From: Cyanophora paradoxa
Taxonomy: Eukaryota; Glaucocystophyceae; Cyanophorales; Cyanophoraceae
Assembly: GCA_004431415.1 (NCBI GenBank)
Contig: QPMI01000559.1
Coordinates: forward strand, 1 to 64,000
Reading direction: 5' to 3'
DNA: 64,000 bases
In this document: piece after piece, positions 28,846-40,621 of the stretch
Position numbering within the stretch: position 1 is the stretch's first letter
Layout: each line of letters begins with the position of its first letter
Position numbers and translations under genes: made by a program
The notes under the pieces: generated by a model
The model's database searches: none
Told to the model about the DNA's origin: nothing
The model's input: the letters and a program-made list of their open reading frames with translations, nothing else

Positions 28846-29322
28846 CCGGCGCTGCGAATACTGCGACGCCGCCACCATCTGCTACGGAGCGCTGGCCGCG
28901 GGTCAAGACACGCGCATACGTACGTGCGGCCGCGGCCCGCCCCGTTTCAAAGCCCGTCGACAACGCTGAGCCGGACAACGCTGAGCTGGAGTCAGCTTGA
29001 ACCGGAGTCCGCCAGCAACTGAGAGCGTATGCGGAACTCCGCGGCCCGAGCTCGAGCCACGGAGGCCGCAGGGAAGCGCACCGGAACGCGACGTCGCGGA
29101 CTTCTTCTTCCTGCAATACCGGACGTGCATGCAAGTGCTTCGGCTGCTAGAAGTGCGGCTAGCAATGTACCCAGCGATCCGTATCGTCACCTATTCCCTT
29201 CTCCTGCCCCCTGCTTGATCATGCGCAGCTGCGCGGGGCCCACCGTGCACGCGTTCGCGTAGTCGTCGCACGCCGATAAGGGTACGGTGAGCTCCGAGGT
29301 GTGCAGCTCTACCCCAGTTACC

Positions 29323-32140
29323 ATGGCGAGCTGGATTACGAGCGGCCTGCAGAAGGTGCAGGCACGAGCGGAGCGGATTCTCGAGCAGGTCGATCAGAAG
29401 GCGGCGACCAAGCTACAGGAGCTCGGCGGTGCGCGGGCACCAAGCTGCAAGCAAGTACAGGACTTTCGCTGATTGCGATATCGTCTCGCAGTTGCCACCA
29501 ATGCTTCAGGCACAGAAGCTCGGCCTCGCTACGCCACGGACTACGCAGGCGACACGGGGGTCGCCTCGCGGCCGACGCCTCCATCTAGCAGAACGTCTAA
29601 GACCGCCAACAGCGAGGACCCATGGGGCGCTATCCTGAACACGAGCGAAAGCGCCCAGTCCCAGCAGCTAGGCAGGAAGCTCAACGAACGCTTGGACTCG
29701 CTCGGGTCGCGCGCACAACCCTCAAGCGCGTCGGCTGCAGTCAGCGTATCTTCGAGTGCCTCTCTTACTGCTGCGGGACCACCCGACGATGGGCCGGAGC
29801 TCCACCGTCCACACCAGTCTCCGCCTCAGTCAACCAAGGCAGAATCCCCGCCCGTATCGTCCGCGACAGTTTTCGCCTCTCTTGGGGCCTCGGCACAAGC
29901 CTCGTCGGCTGATACGAGGCCATCGTCGAGCGCGTCGGAGGCGGCGGCGCTGCGTAAGGAGGCGGCGGGGTCCGAGACCGGGGCGAGCGCGCCCTCCTCA
30001 GCTTCCAGCGCGCAGCCACGCCTCGCGGGGAGGTGCGGGGGGGAATCTTTGAGTACGCCCGCTCCTTCCCTCGAAACACCCTGCAGGCTCGGCGCATCGA
30101 AGAAGGCGGCCGTGGCTTCGGCGGCCGACTCGGGAGATGCTGCTGCGGATGCGGGGGCGGGCGGGCGCACGGACGAGCTCCGGGCCGCACTCGAGGCGGC
30201 TCGCAACGCGCACCTGCAGGCCGAAGAGGCTCGCCGCGCAGGGGCGCCCAGCGCTCGCTCCGCCGACGCCGGGGTCGCCGCAGGCCCGCGCGCAGATTAG
30301 AGAGCTGCAGCTGATGCTCCAGGAAAAGGACAAGGTTCGCGGCCGGCACGGGGCGGGGCGGGCGCGCGGACCGCTCACGGGCGGGGCAGGTGATCTCGGT
30401 GCAGGCGGCGGAGCAGCGTGCGTTGCAGCGGCAGCAGGAGCAGGTGCGCGCCCCGGACAGGGCCTGAAGCGGTGCCGAGGCCGGCGCAGGAGTTCCAGAC
30501 GGCGCTCCTCTCGAAGGAGGCCCAGCAGCGCGAGCTCCGCACACGCCTCGAGGAGGGTCCGCGGGGCCGCCGCGGCCGGGCGGCAGCAGGGCTGAGGGCG
30601 GGGCGCAGTGTTGCGGGCGCTGAAGGGACACGAGGCGACGCTGGAGGCGATGCGGGAGGAGCGCGACGCGCTGCTCCGCCAGCAGGCCTCGGCCTTCGAG
30701 ATGCAGGCCGCCGCCCTCCGCGCCGTGCGCTCCCCTGCCCGCCGCGACGCCTCGCGGGGGCTGAGCCGGACGGCAGGCGCGGATCGAGGAGGAGGAGCGG
30801 GAGAAGCTGCTGGACCACGCGAAGCAGGAGCACCTGAAGACGCAGCTGGAGGCGCGGACGCGGGAGAGCGAGCTCGAGTCCGAGCATGCCGCCTACGTCA
30901 AGGCCCTCGCCAACATGCAAAAGCAGCTTGAGGAGAAGCAGGGTGCGCCCCCCGCCGCCGCCCCGCGCCCCCTCCCCGCCCTCGCCGAGGCGAGGCGCGC
31001 GCAGCGGAGGTGGCGCGGCGGGAGTCGCAGGTGCGGTGGATGGAGACGGCGTGCGAGGCCCTCCGCCACGAGGTCGCCGACGCCGAGCAGCAGGCCCGCC
31101 CCGCCCCGCCCCGCCCCCCCGCCCCGCCGGCGCGAAGGGGGCGACGCAGGCGGAGCGGGAGCGTGGCAAGGCGCAGCAGGCGGCGGTGGAGGCGCAGGCG
31201 GGGCGGGAGGCGCTGGGGCGGGAGCTGGAGGCGCTGCGGCGGCAGCTCGGAGAGCGTGAGGCGGCGCTCGCGGAGCGGGAGGCAACAGTGAAGGGCCTCG
31301 AGCGGCGCCTCGCCTCGCTGCGCCCGGGCGCCTCCTCCGGCGCTGACCTCGAGTCCCGCCTCCACGCCATGGCCGAGCACGTCCTCCAGGCCCGCCCCGC
31401 CCGCCCCGCCCTGCCCCCGGCCCTCACGCCCCCGCAGAAGCAGAGCGCGATCGAGAACCTGACCGCCCAGAACCGCGCCCTCCAGCTCCAGCTCGAGGAC
31501 GCCGCCAGGGTGCCCCCGCCCCGCCGTCCCGGCCGGCCCCGTGCCGACGCGGCGCAGCGGGCGCGCGAGGCGGAGAGCGGGGGCACGATGTACACGGGCA
31601 AGGGGAATGGGCACGTGCTGCGGGACGACGAGGAGCTCGGAGGCGGGGGCGCCCCGCGCCGCCGCCTCGTCGCCGGCCGCGACAAAGAGGACAGGTGCGC
31701 GGGGCGGCGCGGCGGGGTGCGGCGGGGGCGGGGCCGATGCGGGGCGGGGCGCAGATTCGTGCGGACGGAGGACCGGTTCGCGGCGATCGCGGCGAACCCG
31801 CGGCTGCGGCGGCCGGCGGAGGTTCTGGACCTCGCAAGGCGCGCCCTCCCGCCCGGGGCCGGGGCGGGCGGGGCCGACGGGGCGGCGCAGCCAGCACGTG
31901 GTGAACGTGCTGCGGGGGAACCCCACGGCGCGGATGGCGCTGCTGGTCTACGCCATACTTTTACACGTTTGGGTGATCTACGTCGTGTCCTCTTTTCAGG
32001 GCCGCATCACCCGGTGCCGCCCCCGCCCCGCCCCGCCCCGCCCTGCCCCGCTGAGCGCTCCGGCCCCCAGCATCCACCACCTCGATAGTGCCGGGCCCCC
32101 GACAGGCAACCCCGCCAACCGGCCCCCGTCCTTCCTATAG
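29323..32140 (+). CDS. Golgin-84 (GOLGA5)-like Golgi coiled-coil membrane protein
   Basis: The ATG at 29323 has a strong context (accATGg) and opens MASWITSGLQKVQARAERIL, similar to golgin-84 N-termini (MxSWL...AEx-L-x-x-VD). A Ser/Ala-rich linker follows, then a long coiled coil spread over several exons (TDELRAALEAARNAHLQAEE, EALRRQLGEREAALAEREAT, AIENLTAQNRALQLQLED). Near the C-terminus are EDRFAAIAANPRLRR and HVVNVLRGNPTARM, then a single membrane anchor, ALLVYAILLHVWVIYVV, followed by GRI and a short tail. A C-terminal anchor with LLHVWV is characteristic of golgin-84, a tether for vesicles in the Golgi stack. Introns are GC-rich; one ends ggccgacggggcggcgcag. Parts of two exons are duplicated at 15.02-15.22 kb. 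It converges with HUS1, 109 bp apart. Confidence 0.8.
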
Positions 32141-32249
32141 ACGCCCCTTTGTCTCAGCCGCACTTTCCTGCAATGTACTCAAACCTGCCGCTAAGACCGC
32201 GCGCTACGTATACGCGCTGCTGTGCCGTGGCGCTGGGGGCGGGCGGGGG

Positions 32250-33597
32250 CTAGTCGTCAGAGAGCCAGGGGAGGTACCAGGTGAGGGTGCCGGCCTCGAG
32301 GACGTTGTAGAGGACGAGGGCGCGGGGCGGCTGCGAGACGATGCAACAGATCGCGCGTTTCGGCCCGCACTGCCACGTGCCCAGCGCCCGCTGCAGCTTC
32401 TTGATCTCCACCGTCGCCGTCGCCTCCTCGCCCGCGCCCAGCGTCGCTGCGTCCCGTCACCCCCCGCGAGCCCCCCGAATCCCGGGGGTCGAGGATCGCA
32501 CCGGCCGCGCTGGGCACGGGGAGGTTCTGCGGGGCGGTTGAGGCGGGGGAGGCAGGGGGCAGGGCGGTGCGGGCCTTGTAGTAGGTGGAGAGGAAGACGA
32601 GCTCGGTGTCGACCTTGAGGGCGAGGTCCCCCGCCGCGCTCGCCGAGACGTGCACCTGCCGCACCCTCAGCCGCGCCACGCGCCGCCCCAGGAGCCCGCC
32701 CACCTGCTGCCCCACCGCCTTCATCCGCTCCACGACGTGCTGCACCTGCACCGCCGTTGGCACAGCAGACCGCGTCAACCGCACCCTTGCACCTCGCGCA
32801 GCGCAGGAAGCTCGATGGAGACCTGCCGAAGTCGGTGAGCGGCGAGCGGCGTGCACGCGGCGCCCCGGCACCTCGGGGTCCGCAAGGGACGGCTCGCGAA
32901 CGCTGGCGAACTGCTGCGCCGAGTAGATCTCGATCGGCACCTCCTGTGTCACGCTTGTCATGTGCGCGCTCTGCCGCCCCGTCATGGCTCAGCCCGGCGT
33001 CGGCGGCGCGCGGGAGGAGGGGCCGGCACGGGGATGGCGTTGTTGACGAGGAAGGTGAGGTAGGGGACGGACGCCGCCTTGTCCCGCGTCAGCTTCACCG
33101 TCACGTCCGACGACGAGGTGCTCGTCTTCAACGCCCGCAGCAGGTTCTTCGTCTGCCCCGCCGGCGCCGTCAGTGCGCAGATCTCGAGTGCGGGCAGGGC
33201 GAGGGCGCCTCAGCCCCGTGCGCGCCTGGCACTCGAACATAATGTGGTTATTGTTCTTGCTCTCGCACCGGATCTCACTGAAGACGGCACCCTGCAGAGA
33301 GAATCGCTGGGAAGGAACAAGCGAACTCGACGGCGTAGAAGTCGAGAACCCTCGCACCATCTGAACCTCGGAAAAGACAGCGACGCCATCCCCCATCTGA
33401 GGAGTGATGATGAGGCCGAACGACTCCGGCTCGATGTGGACGATGGTTGTTCCGGAGCCCTTCTCGATGGTCATTGCCTGCAGCATCTCTGCGCGCAAGA
33501 GAGATGAGAGAAGATTGCAGGCCATTACGCGTATGCAGTCCCCTGCGAGCGCACTTACGATGAGGTTCGCGTTGACGAGCTTCGCCTTAAACTTCAT
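32250..33597 (-). CDS. HUS1: HUS1, subunit of the 9-1-1 DNA-damage clamp
   Basis: From the ATG at 33597, exon 1 gives MKFKAKLVNANLI, like the HUS1 N-terminus (MKF+AK[IL]V). After a 69-nt intron (gtaagt...gcgcag) come TIVHIEPESFGLIITP, FSLQGAVFSEIRCESKNNN, ALKTSTSSSDVTVKLT, VTQEVPIEIYSAQ, VQHVVERMKAVGQQV, LALKVDTELVFLSTYY and, in the last exon, EIKKLQRALGTW with TLTWYLPWLSDD-stop at 32250. The order, spacing and length match HUS1, which forms the ring-shaped RAD9-RAD1-HUS1 clamp that activates ATR signalling in the nucleus. The gene has about seven short introns. It lies tail-to-tail with the golgin gene and head-to-head with SEC6 (352 bp between ATGs). Confidence 0.9.
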
Positions 33598-33949
33598 CGC
33601 TGGATGCCGGCAACCCTGGAGGTCGTGCGGCCGCTTCTGTCGGATGCGCGTATGTCTTTTGCGGTCCACTATTGACGCTTCAACTGCCTGCACGCGCTCC
33701 TGCTTGCATCTTCGATGATCTTCGATGATCTTCGATGTATCTTCGATGTCGAGATCTTCGATGTAGGCGCTGCAATAAGCGCTAGCCTTGTTGCAGCTGC
33801 AACTTTCGAATTCGCCGCAAACTTTCGCCGCGAAGTTTCGCGCGCTTCCCGGGTACGACTCGAGGGTCAGCCGTCCTTGACCGCCCAGCGCTGCGAGCGC
33901 GTCCAACCAAGCGATGTAGCTGAGCGGTTCTCGCTTTGTTCACTAGAAA

Positions 33950-34853
33950 ATGGCCTCCGTCGACGTTGAGGCGAAGGAGGCGGCCGCCAGGGAGGTGCAG
34001 GCGCGCTTGGCGCTCCCAGACCAACTCGCACGGGCGCGTCCCCCCTCGCCGAAGCGAGTGCTTGTCATCAATGCGCGCTGAACGGCGCCGCAGGTGCCGG
34101 CGCTGATCGCGGACTACCAGCGGCGCTCGAATGGCGTCGACTCACAGGTCAGCACGCTGACCAACGCGCAAGTGGAGGAAGTCAAGGAGGGCATGGGTTA
34201 CATGAAGAAGTGCTTCGATTCGATAGCGACTGTGGCCTCCAAGTCCGCCCGCCCGCCCGGCGCGCTGGGTCATCCTAACCATGGGTCAGTTTCCGGAGGA
34301 TCGACACTATGTGCAAGGAGTCCGGCGCGAGCGTGCGGCAGTACGAGATGGTTCGGGTGATGGCCATCGCACGCCGCAACCTCGAGCTGGTCCTCCGCGA
34401 CCTCAACATCTTCCTCTCCGTCTCCGAGAAGGCCCGCAGCGCACCCGAACAGCCGGCCGGCCGGTGCCGTGCCAACCTGTGCGTAGGCGAAGGAGCTGGA
34501 CGGGATGCTGGACAACGAGGACAACCTGCTGCAGCCGGAGAGCAGCCTGCTTGACGTACAGCTCGAGCTGCACCGCCTCGAGCTCGCCCGCGCCCGCGCC
34601 CTCGCCTCCGTGCCTCCCCACGCCCCGCGTCCTCTCTCTGCGTCACTGGACATCCGCCAGATGGAGGAGGGGGCCACCGAGCGGGCTTTCCTGGAAGAAA
34701 AGCTGCAGGTGCGCCGCTGCCGTCCCCGCACCCCCGGCGCGTCCCGGCCCAGCGCGACGGGTGCGGCGCAGCCTGTGGTGCAGCTCGCGGACCGCTTCGC
34801 GCGCATCCTGTGGCTCCACATCGAGAACGCCGTCACCCTCGCCCGCGTCCGCC

Positions 34854-34889
<36 letters not shown>

Positions 34890-37800
34890 ACCCCCACCCA
34901 CCCCTCCCGCCCCCGCCCCCGCCCCGCCCCCCCGCTTTCCCCCCCTCTCCCCCCTCCCTCCCCCCCCCCCCCCCCTCCTCCCCCCGCCCCTCCTCCCCCC
35001 GCTATCGCTGCCCCGCTTCGCGGCGCGTCCTCAGGCAGCGGCGCAGGAGAACCGGTGGCGGCTGCTGACCGTCGTACGCGTCATCGAGCGGCAGGTCCGC
35101 CCCCCGCGCCCCGCCGCGGCCGCGCCGGCGTTGGCTGACGCGGCGGCGCTCAGGAGCGCATCGACAGGCAGCTTGCGGAAGCGGGTTCGAGCTGTTCCCC
35201 GCGCCGGCAGCCGCCCCGCCGACTGTCCTCGCAGCAAAGGCGCAGGGCGCACCCCCCGCGCAGGCCCCGAAGGACTACAAGGGGCAGTGCTACAGGCACA
35301 TGCAGCTGGTGCGGGCCAGGAGGGATGGGGCGGGGCGGGGCGGGGCGGGGCGGCCTGAGGCGGGCGCAGGCGGTGATGAAGAGCTTCGAGATGGTGGCGA
35401 ACATGACGGACGGTGCGCGGGGGGCGGGGTGCGGGGCGGGGCGGGGCGGCCAGCGTGACGGGGGGCAGAGGAGGACGTCGCCAGCATCCTCGAGGGTGTT
35501 GACCGCATCGTCGAGGCCCGCCGCCCCCGCCGCCCCACCGCCCCGCGGCTCTCGGGTGGGGGGCCCTCACCGGCCGATAGGAGGTGGAGACGGTGGCGGA
35601 CCTCGTCGTCCCCTGCTTCCCCGAGGAGTCTGCCCCGCCCCGCCCCGCCCCGCTCGGGCGGCGGCGATGGGCGGCGCAGGTACGAGCTCCTCAAGTTCCA
35701 CGCGCAGAACGTCCACTTTGAGGTCACGGAGCTCTACCAGGCGCGCCCCGCCCGGCCACGCGCCGGCCCGCCCCCGCCCCGCGCGAACCTCCTGCAGCGC
35801 TTCGTGGCGCGCGCCAACGAGGTCCCGCCTTTCTACATCGACCAGCTCGGCGCGCCCCGCCCTGCCCCGCTCGGCGCCGCGACGGGGGCGAGCGGGCGCA
35901 GTGCGGTGGGCGCGCAAGTACCACGAGCGGATGGCGGCGTTGGGCATGGGCGAGGAGGTGCGCCCGCCGCAGCCTGCGCGGGGCGGCGGGCCGGGGCGCG
36001 AGGTGGCGCCAGGTCCTCCTCCCCTCTCTGCTCGACGACGTCCCGCGCCTCCTCGCCGGCTACCTGCACCAGCTCCAGGCCCGCCCGCCCGCCCCGCCCC
36101 GCGCCGCGCCGGCCTCAGCGGCGGGCAGGCGAACCTGGCCCAGTGGGCGAGCAACATCGTCAGCGTGGACTTCGGGGCGAAGCCCGAGGCGGACCCGGAC
36201 GGAGCGTACCGCACGCCGGGGCCCACCGACCTCTTCCGCATGGTCGAGGAGCAGGCGCCCAGCCCGCGCCCCGCCCCGCGCCCCGCGCCGCCCCGCGCCC
36301 CTCACCGCCCTGCAGCTCATGATCGGCAAGGACCAGGGCCTCGAGAACGGGGACGTCAAGGTGGGGGCGGGGCACCGGGGCGCAGCCGGACGGGGCCGAC
36401 GCGCGGCAGTTCTACGTCGGGCTCTGCGCGGAGTGCGTGGCGATCCTCAGCAACGTCGCCCGCGCCGCCGCCGACAAGATCGACGGCGCGCCTGCCAGCC
36501 CCCGCCGCGCCCCGCCGCGCCCCGCCGCGCCCCGCGTGACGGGGCGCAGGGCACTGGGCGGCACTCGCCCCCGAGCTCCTCATGGCGATGGCGAACAACG
36601 CTGACCGCTGCCTGGAGTGCGCGGGGCGAGGCGAGGCGCGGGGCGGGGCGGGGCGGGGCCGACGGGGCGCAGCTACGTGAACGAGCTGCAGGAGCGGGTC
36701 AACGGGAGCATCGCCGAGGCGCGCGAGGCCCTGGAGGAGGCTCGCCACCGCCCCCGACGTCCCGCCCCGCCGCCCCGCCTCACCCCCCAGCAGCTCCCCC
36801 CCGACCTTCCCGCCGAGGTCGACTTCAGCGCCGCCACGGAAGGTGCCGGCCCCGCCCGGCGCGCCCCGCGCGGGGCGAGGCGGCGGCAGGGTTCGTGGGG
36901 ATGGCGGTGGCGGCGACGGAGCGGCTGGTGCGGGGGCGGCGGCGGGGCGGCGGGGCGGGGGGGCGTTGACGGGGCGCAGGGGGACCGCATCTTTCGGGAG
37001 CTGGAGGGGGAGGGGGACCTCTTCGGGCCCCTCTTCGGGCCGGCGTGGTACGAGGGGGAGCCGGTGCGGCGCGTGCTCGCCCCGCTCCGCGACTTCCTCG
37101 ACGAGGCCCGCGGCGGCCTCGTCGAGCGCTTCTTCGCCAAGCTCGTGCGCGGCCCCGCCGGCGCGCCGCGGGGCGGCGGCGGCCTCAGCGGGCGCAGGCG
37201 GTGAAGGTGCTGGACCGGCTGCTGACGCTCTACCTGAGCGCCCTCTACGCCACGCGGGAGCCGCTGCGCGCCTCGGCGACGCCGTACCGCATGGAGAAGG
37301 ACGCCGCCGCCCTCCGCGACTTCTTCCGCGCCTACGCCACCGACCGCGTCCGCCCCCCGCCCGCCGCCGCCGCTGCCGCCGGGGGCCGGGGCGGGGGCGA
37401 GGGCGGGGGCGCAGGCGGTGGACGCGTACCTGCCGGCGCTGCTCCTCACGAAGGAGCTCGTCGAGGGCCTCGACGACCCCGTGCGCCCCGCCCGTCCTCG
37501 AGCCTCTCGCGCCCCTCGAGCCGCCGCGGCGCAGGACATGATCGCCGCCCCCTTCGGCTCCCTCGCCGCCTCTTACCCCGGCGTCCCCATCGAGGCCGTG
37601 CAGGCCCGCCCCGGCGGCCGCGCAGCCCGCGCCCCCGCGCTGCTCCCGACGCCGCCCCGCAGCGGCTCTACGCGCTCCGCCCCGACCTGAAGAAGCAGGC
37701 CTCGGGCGCCCTCGAGGCTTGCTCGCAGGCCCGCCCCGGCCCCGTCCCCCCGGCGCGGCGCCGCGGGGCAGACGCCGCGCAGGTGCTCAGCGGCATGTCC

Positions 37801-38020
37801 GCTTCGAAGAACGCCGAGGCCGCTAGGCTGCCCCCCAACTCGGGTGCCCCTCCCTGACCCGCCCCGCCCGCTGGGCCCTCGTCGGTGCCGGGCGGTTGAC
37901 GTCTGACCGGTCGGGAGGGCGGGGGCAGATTTGTACACGCGGATCCCGTCGCTGCTGGAGCCGCTCGGCAAGGAGAAGAAGAAGAAGGAGAAGAAGAAGG
38001 ACAAGGACAAGGGGCGCTGA
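33950..38020 (+). CDS. SEC6: Exocyst complex subunit SEC6 (EXOC3)
   Basis: It starts MASVDVEAKEAAAREVQARL at 33950 and continues through about fifteen exons: QVSTLTNAQVEEVKEGMGYM, MAIARRNLELVLRDLNIFLS, LDNEDNLLQPESSLLDVQLE, ADRFARILWLHIENAVTLAR, KFHAQNVHFEVTELYQ, NLAQWASNIVSVDF, LMIGKDQGLENGDVK, YVNELQERVNGSI, LDRLLTLYLSALYATREPL, AYLPALLLTKELVEGLDD and, near the end, FGSLAASYPGVPIEAVQ followed by LYALRPDLKKQ. The 'L-x-x-x-YP-x-[IV]' then 'L-x-x-R-x-D' ending is the SEC6 signature. It finishes with a Lys-rich tail (KEKKKKEKKKDKDKGR). SEC6 is a rod-like helical subunit of the vesicle-tethering exocyst at the plasma membrane. One intron (about 34850-35035) contains a near-pure C tract over 100 nt long; several end gacggggcgcag. 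Confidence 0.85.
34856..35000. repeat. Poly-C tract in a SEC6 intron
   Basis: An almost uninterrupted run of C (about 30 in a row, then C-rich with single A, T or G) runs from 34856 to about 35000. The complementary strand is G-rich and could form quadruplexes. Length here is likely unreliable in assembly. Confidence 0.85.
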
Positions 38021-38275
38021 CCCCTCTTCGCAACGCGTCCCGCCTTACATGGGTCTCCGATACTCCTTATTGTACACTACGCTGGCACGCTGCCTCGTGC
38101 CTCCCTAGTAACTCCCCACACCCCGGCAGCCTGGCAGTGCCGCAGTCCGGAACCTTGGCAGACGCGGCCCGGCGCGGCGGACCGCAGTCAGTTGACGAGA
38201 CGAACGTCGCGGACCTGGGGTGGGGTGAGGCGGGGGCGGGGGCGGGGGCGGGTGTGGGAGGCTATCCCGGGGGCT

Positions 38276-39500
38276 CTACGCGCGCTGTGCGGCGGTGCGG
38301 GGGCTCACGTTGGGGACGTTCTCCTTGAGGATGGCGGCGGTGGGGTCGCGGAAGTCGGCGGGGCCGCTGTACTTGAGGAAGACGTCGAGCCCCGCCACCG
38401 CCTCCACCTGCCCGCGCGTCGGCCCGCCCGCCGCACCTCACCCCACCGGGTGACCCGCGCCGCCGCGGCCCCGCTTGGCGCACCGTGACCGACCCGCCGA
38501 CGTGCGCGAGCGCGGGGCGGAACTTGTCGAGGGCCGCCTCGCACTCCTGCACAGCCCGGCCGGTCGGCGCTCCGCCGCCACGCGCGCCGGTTCGCCCACT
38601 GCCAGGCGCACCTCTATGCTGATTGTCGGCATGGAGAAGGTCTCCTCCTCTGTCAAGCTCTGCACCGCGACCACCTGTCGGCGCCGTGCAGTCAGGCCGC
38701 CGAGTCGCGGGGGAGGGTCGCCGCCGGCTGCGCGGGGGAGGGTCGCCGCCGGCTGCGCGGAGGGGCCGCACCTGCTTGAGGTCTGGGAATGCTGAGCGGA
38801 GGGTCTTCTCTATACCGTTCTTCAACGTCTGCGTGGAGCTCGCGCACATTCCGCACCGCCCTGCCCGCATCGCGGCATGAGCGCCGGCCGCGGCAACGCC
38901 TGGCGGACGGCGAGCAGAGCGCGCACCCTCGAGCTTGAGTGCAACAAAACCGCTTTCGGCGCTCCGCACTGTTACGTTCCCTCCGTCCGCGATCAGCGCG
39001 GGTCGTATCTACTGCACTGTCAGATCCGTGTACCGACGCTACACGTGGGACATTGAACCCACCTGGTCAAGCACACGATCCACGTTTTCGACTGTCAGGG
39101 CGAGCTTCGCGCCGGCAGAGAGAGCAGCGGCCGCCTTGTCGAACACAGCCTGAGTAGCCGCGTCCTGTGCATCGCGTGTCTCGTCGAAATACAGCCAATT
39201 ACGCCGCATACGAATCGCTTGCGACGCCGCGCACCTTTTCGCTGTGGCCGCCGTGCGCGCGTGGGGAAACGAAGACGAAGCTCGCACTGGGTCTCTCCGC
39301 GAAGAACGCGACTGGCGCGCCGAGGAACTGTGAGCGGGACGCAGCGGTGCTGCGATCAAGTTCAGCGTTGCGAGCGGCAGACAGAGCGCGCGCGCTCGCC
39401 TGGGGCTGCGGCGGCTGGTCGGCGCTGCGATGCACGGCGCAGCGGTGCGCGCAGGCCCGGCGACCACCGACGTCGCGAAGGCGCTAGTACTGTTGGTCAT
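38276..39500 (-). CDS. NFU-type Fe-S scaffold protein with two NifU domains, probably plastid
   Basis: From the ATG at 39500 a long Ser/Ala/Arg-rich transit-like region precedes LALTVENVDRVLDQ and, after an intron, RPALIADGGNVTVR, the start of a NifU C-terminal domain. The next exon restores CGMCASSTQTLKNGIEK, so the CxxC that holds the labile [4Fe-4S] cluster is present (C-G-M-C). It continues SAFPDLKQ and AVQSLTEEETFSMPTI. A second domain (ECEAALDKFRPALAHVGGSV, then GLDVFLKYSGPADFRD) has no CxxC, as in plastid CnfU/NFU2 proteins, and ends before the stop at 38276. NFU proteins deliver clusters to target apoproteins. The two-domain layout argues for plastid rather than mitochondrial type, where a different N-domain is usual. 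It converges with SEC6 (255 bp). Confidence 0.85.
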
Positions 39501-39635
39501 GGCTCGCCTACTCAGTCACCGCTCCTGGCCTGTGGGTCTTCAGTGATTGTGACGGCTCCGTACCCCTGAGAAAAAAATGCAGGAGGCGCCCTAACTCGCC
39601 CCTGAGCCCATTGATCGATCGTAATAGCGGCTGAA

Positions 39636-40621
39636 ATGCAAGAGGCAGGTGCAACAGAGGCGCCGCCGGCCGTAGGCCTGAGCCCGAAGAAGCTCAAGAC
39701 GCGTCGCGGCGGTAGGAAGCATAAGCGGCGCTCCAGCGGCGGCGCGCCTGCGCAGCAGCCACCACCCAAAAGCGAGTGGGACGAAGACAGCAAGCAGCGG
39801 CGCAGAAAGCGAAAGCGCGCCGCCGCCGAGGACACCTCGGGCGTACCCGCGGCGTTGGCGGGCTCGCGCAGGAGGCTGCCGCGCAACTTGGATCTGCAAG
39901 ACGTCCGCCCAAGCGCCCCACGAAACCTAACTCAGAGCCTCATCGATTCGGTATCGCTCTCAGAGTCCCGAACAGCGCGAGACGAGCCTCACTCCCGCGC
40001 AGCGCGACAGCGGCTCTGAAGATGCCGAGGAGGACGATGTGCCGGGGGACCTCGGATTCGGCTCCATGGCGGACGCGATAGCCCGGGGCTCGAGCTCGGA
40101 AGAAAGCTCAGACGCAAAGTCAGGCCGACGGGACGAACTCGTGCGTGTCGCTCGTCGTTCGAATTCCGCATCGCTCGATTGCTGACGCGCCGTTGACCGC
40201 TTCGTGCATGGCGCAGAGGCGCAAACTGGACGAGCAGGCTGCAGTGCGCTTCGCTCGCTAAAAAGTTTGCACCTCCTCACGAAGCTGCGCTCACGGCGCC
40301 TCCGTGCAGACGATCAGCTCGCTTCGTGAGGAGAACCAGAGGCTTCGTGAGGAGGTGCTGGCATTGCGATCCGGAGGCAGCGGCGAGCAGGCCGGTCGCG
40401 CTTCGGCGGGGACGAGCGATGCCGGTGGCTCGGTCCAAGCCGACGAAGACGACATTGAAGCGCGCGTCCAGGGTCTGGGGCACGTGGGCCGCCGGCGCCG
40501 GCGAAGCAGCGGCAGCGGCGACAAACGAGGGTCGGACAGCGGGCAACCGAGCGGCTTTGCTGGCTCCCTCGTCGCGAGCATGCAGAGCCTTCGGGAGGAG
40601 GTGAACCACGATGACTCGTAG
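39636..40621 (+). CDS. Lys/Arg-rich, probably nuclear protein with short coiled coil
   Basis: The ATG at 39636 is 135 bp from the divergent NFU start. The first exon is highly basic (LSPKKLKTRRGGRKHKRR and SKQRRRKRKRAAAED, two strong nuclear-localisation-type clusters). A later segment in another frame is acidic (RDSGSEDAEEDDVPGDLGF). The last segment has a coiled coil (SLREENQRLREEVLALR) and ends SLREEVNHDDS-stop at 40621. Exon joins are not resolved, and the family is not recognised. Confidence 0.4.

Noticed and set aside
28029-28969. Candidate genes in GC-rich frames around 28-29 kb
   Set aside because: Low-complexity Pro/Arg/Ser frames on both strands coincide with an imperfect tandem repeat and a poly-G tract, with no domain.
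29287-29322. Upstream start of the golgin-like gene at 29287
   Set aside because: That codon is GTG; the ATG at 29323 has a good context and gives the family-like MASW start.
32257-32985. 242-codon minus-strand frame as a complete gene
   Set aside because: It includes introns read through in one frame; the HUS1 exons run in and out of it.
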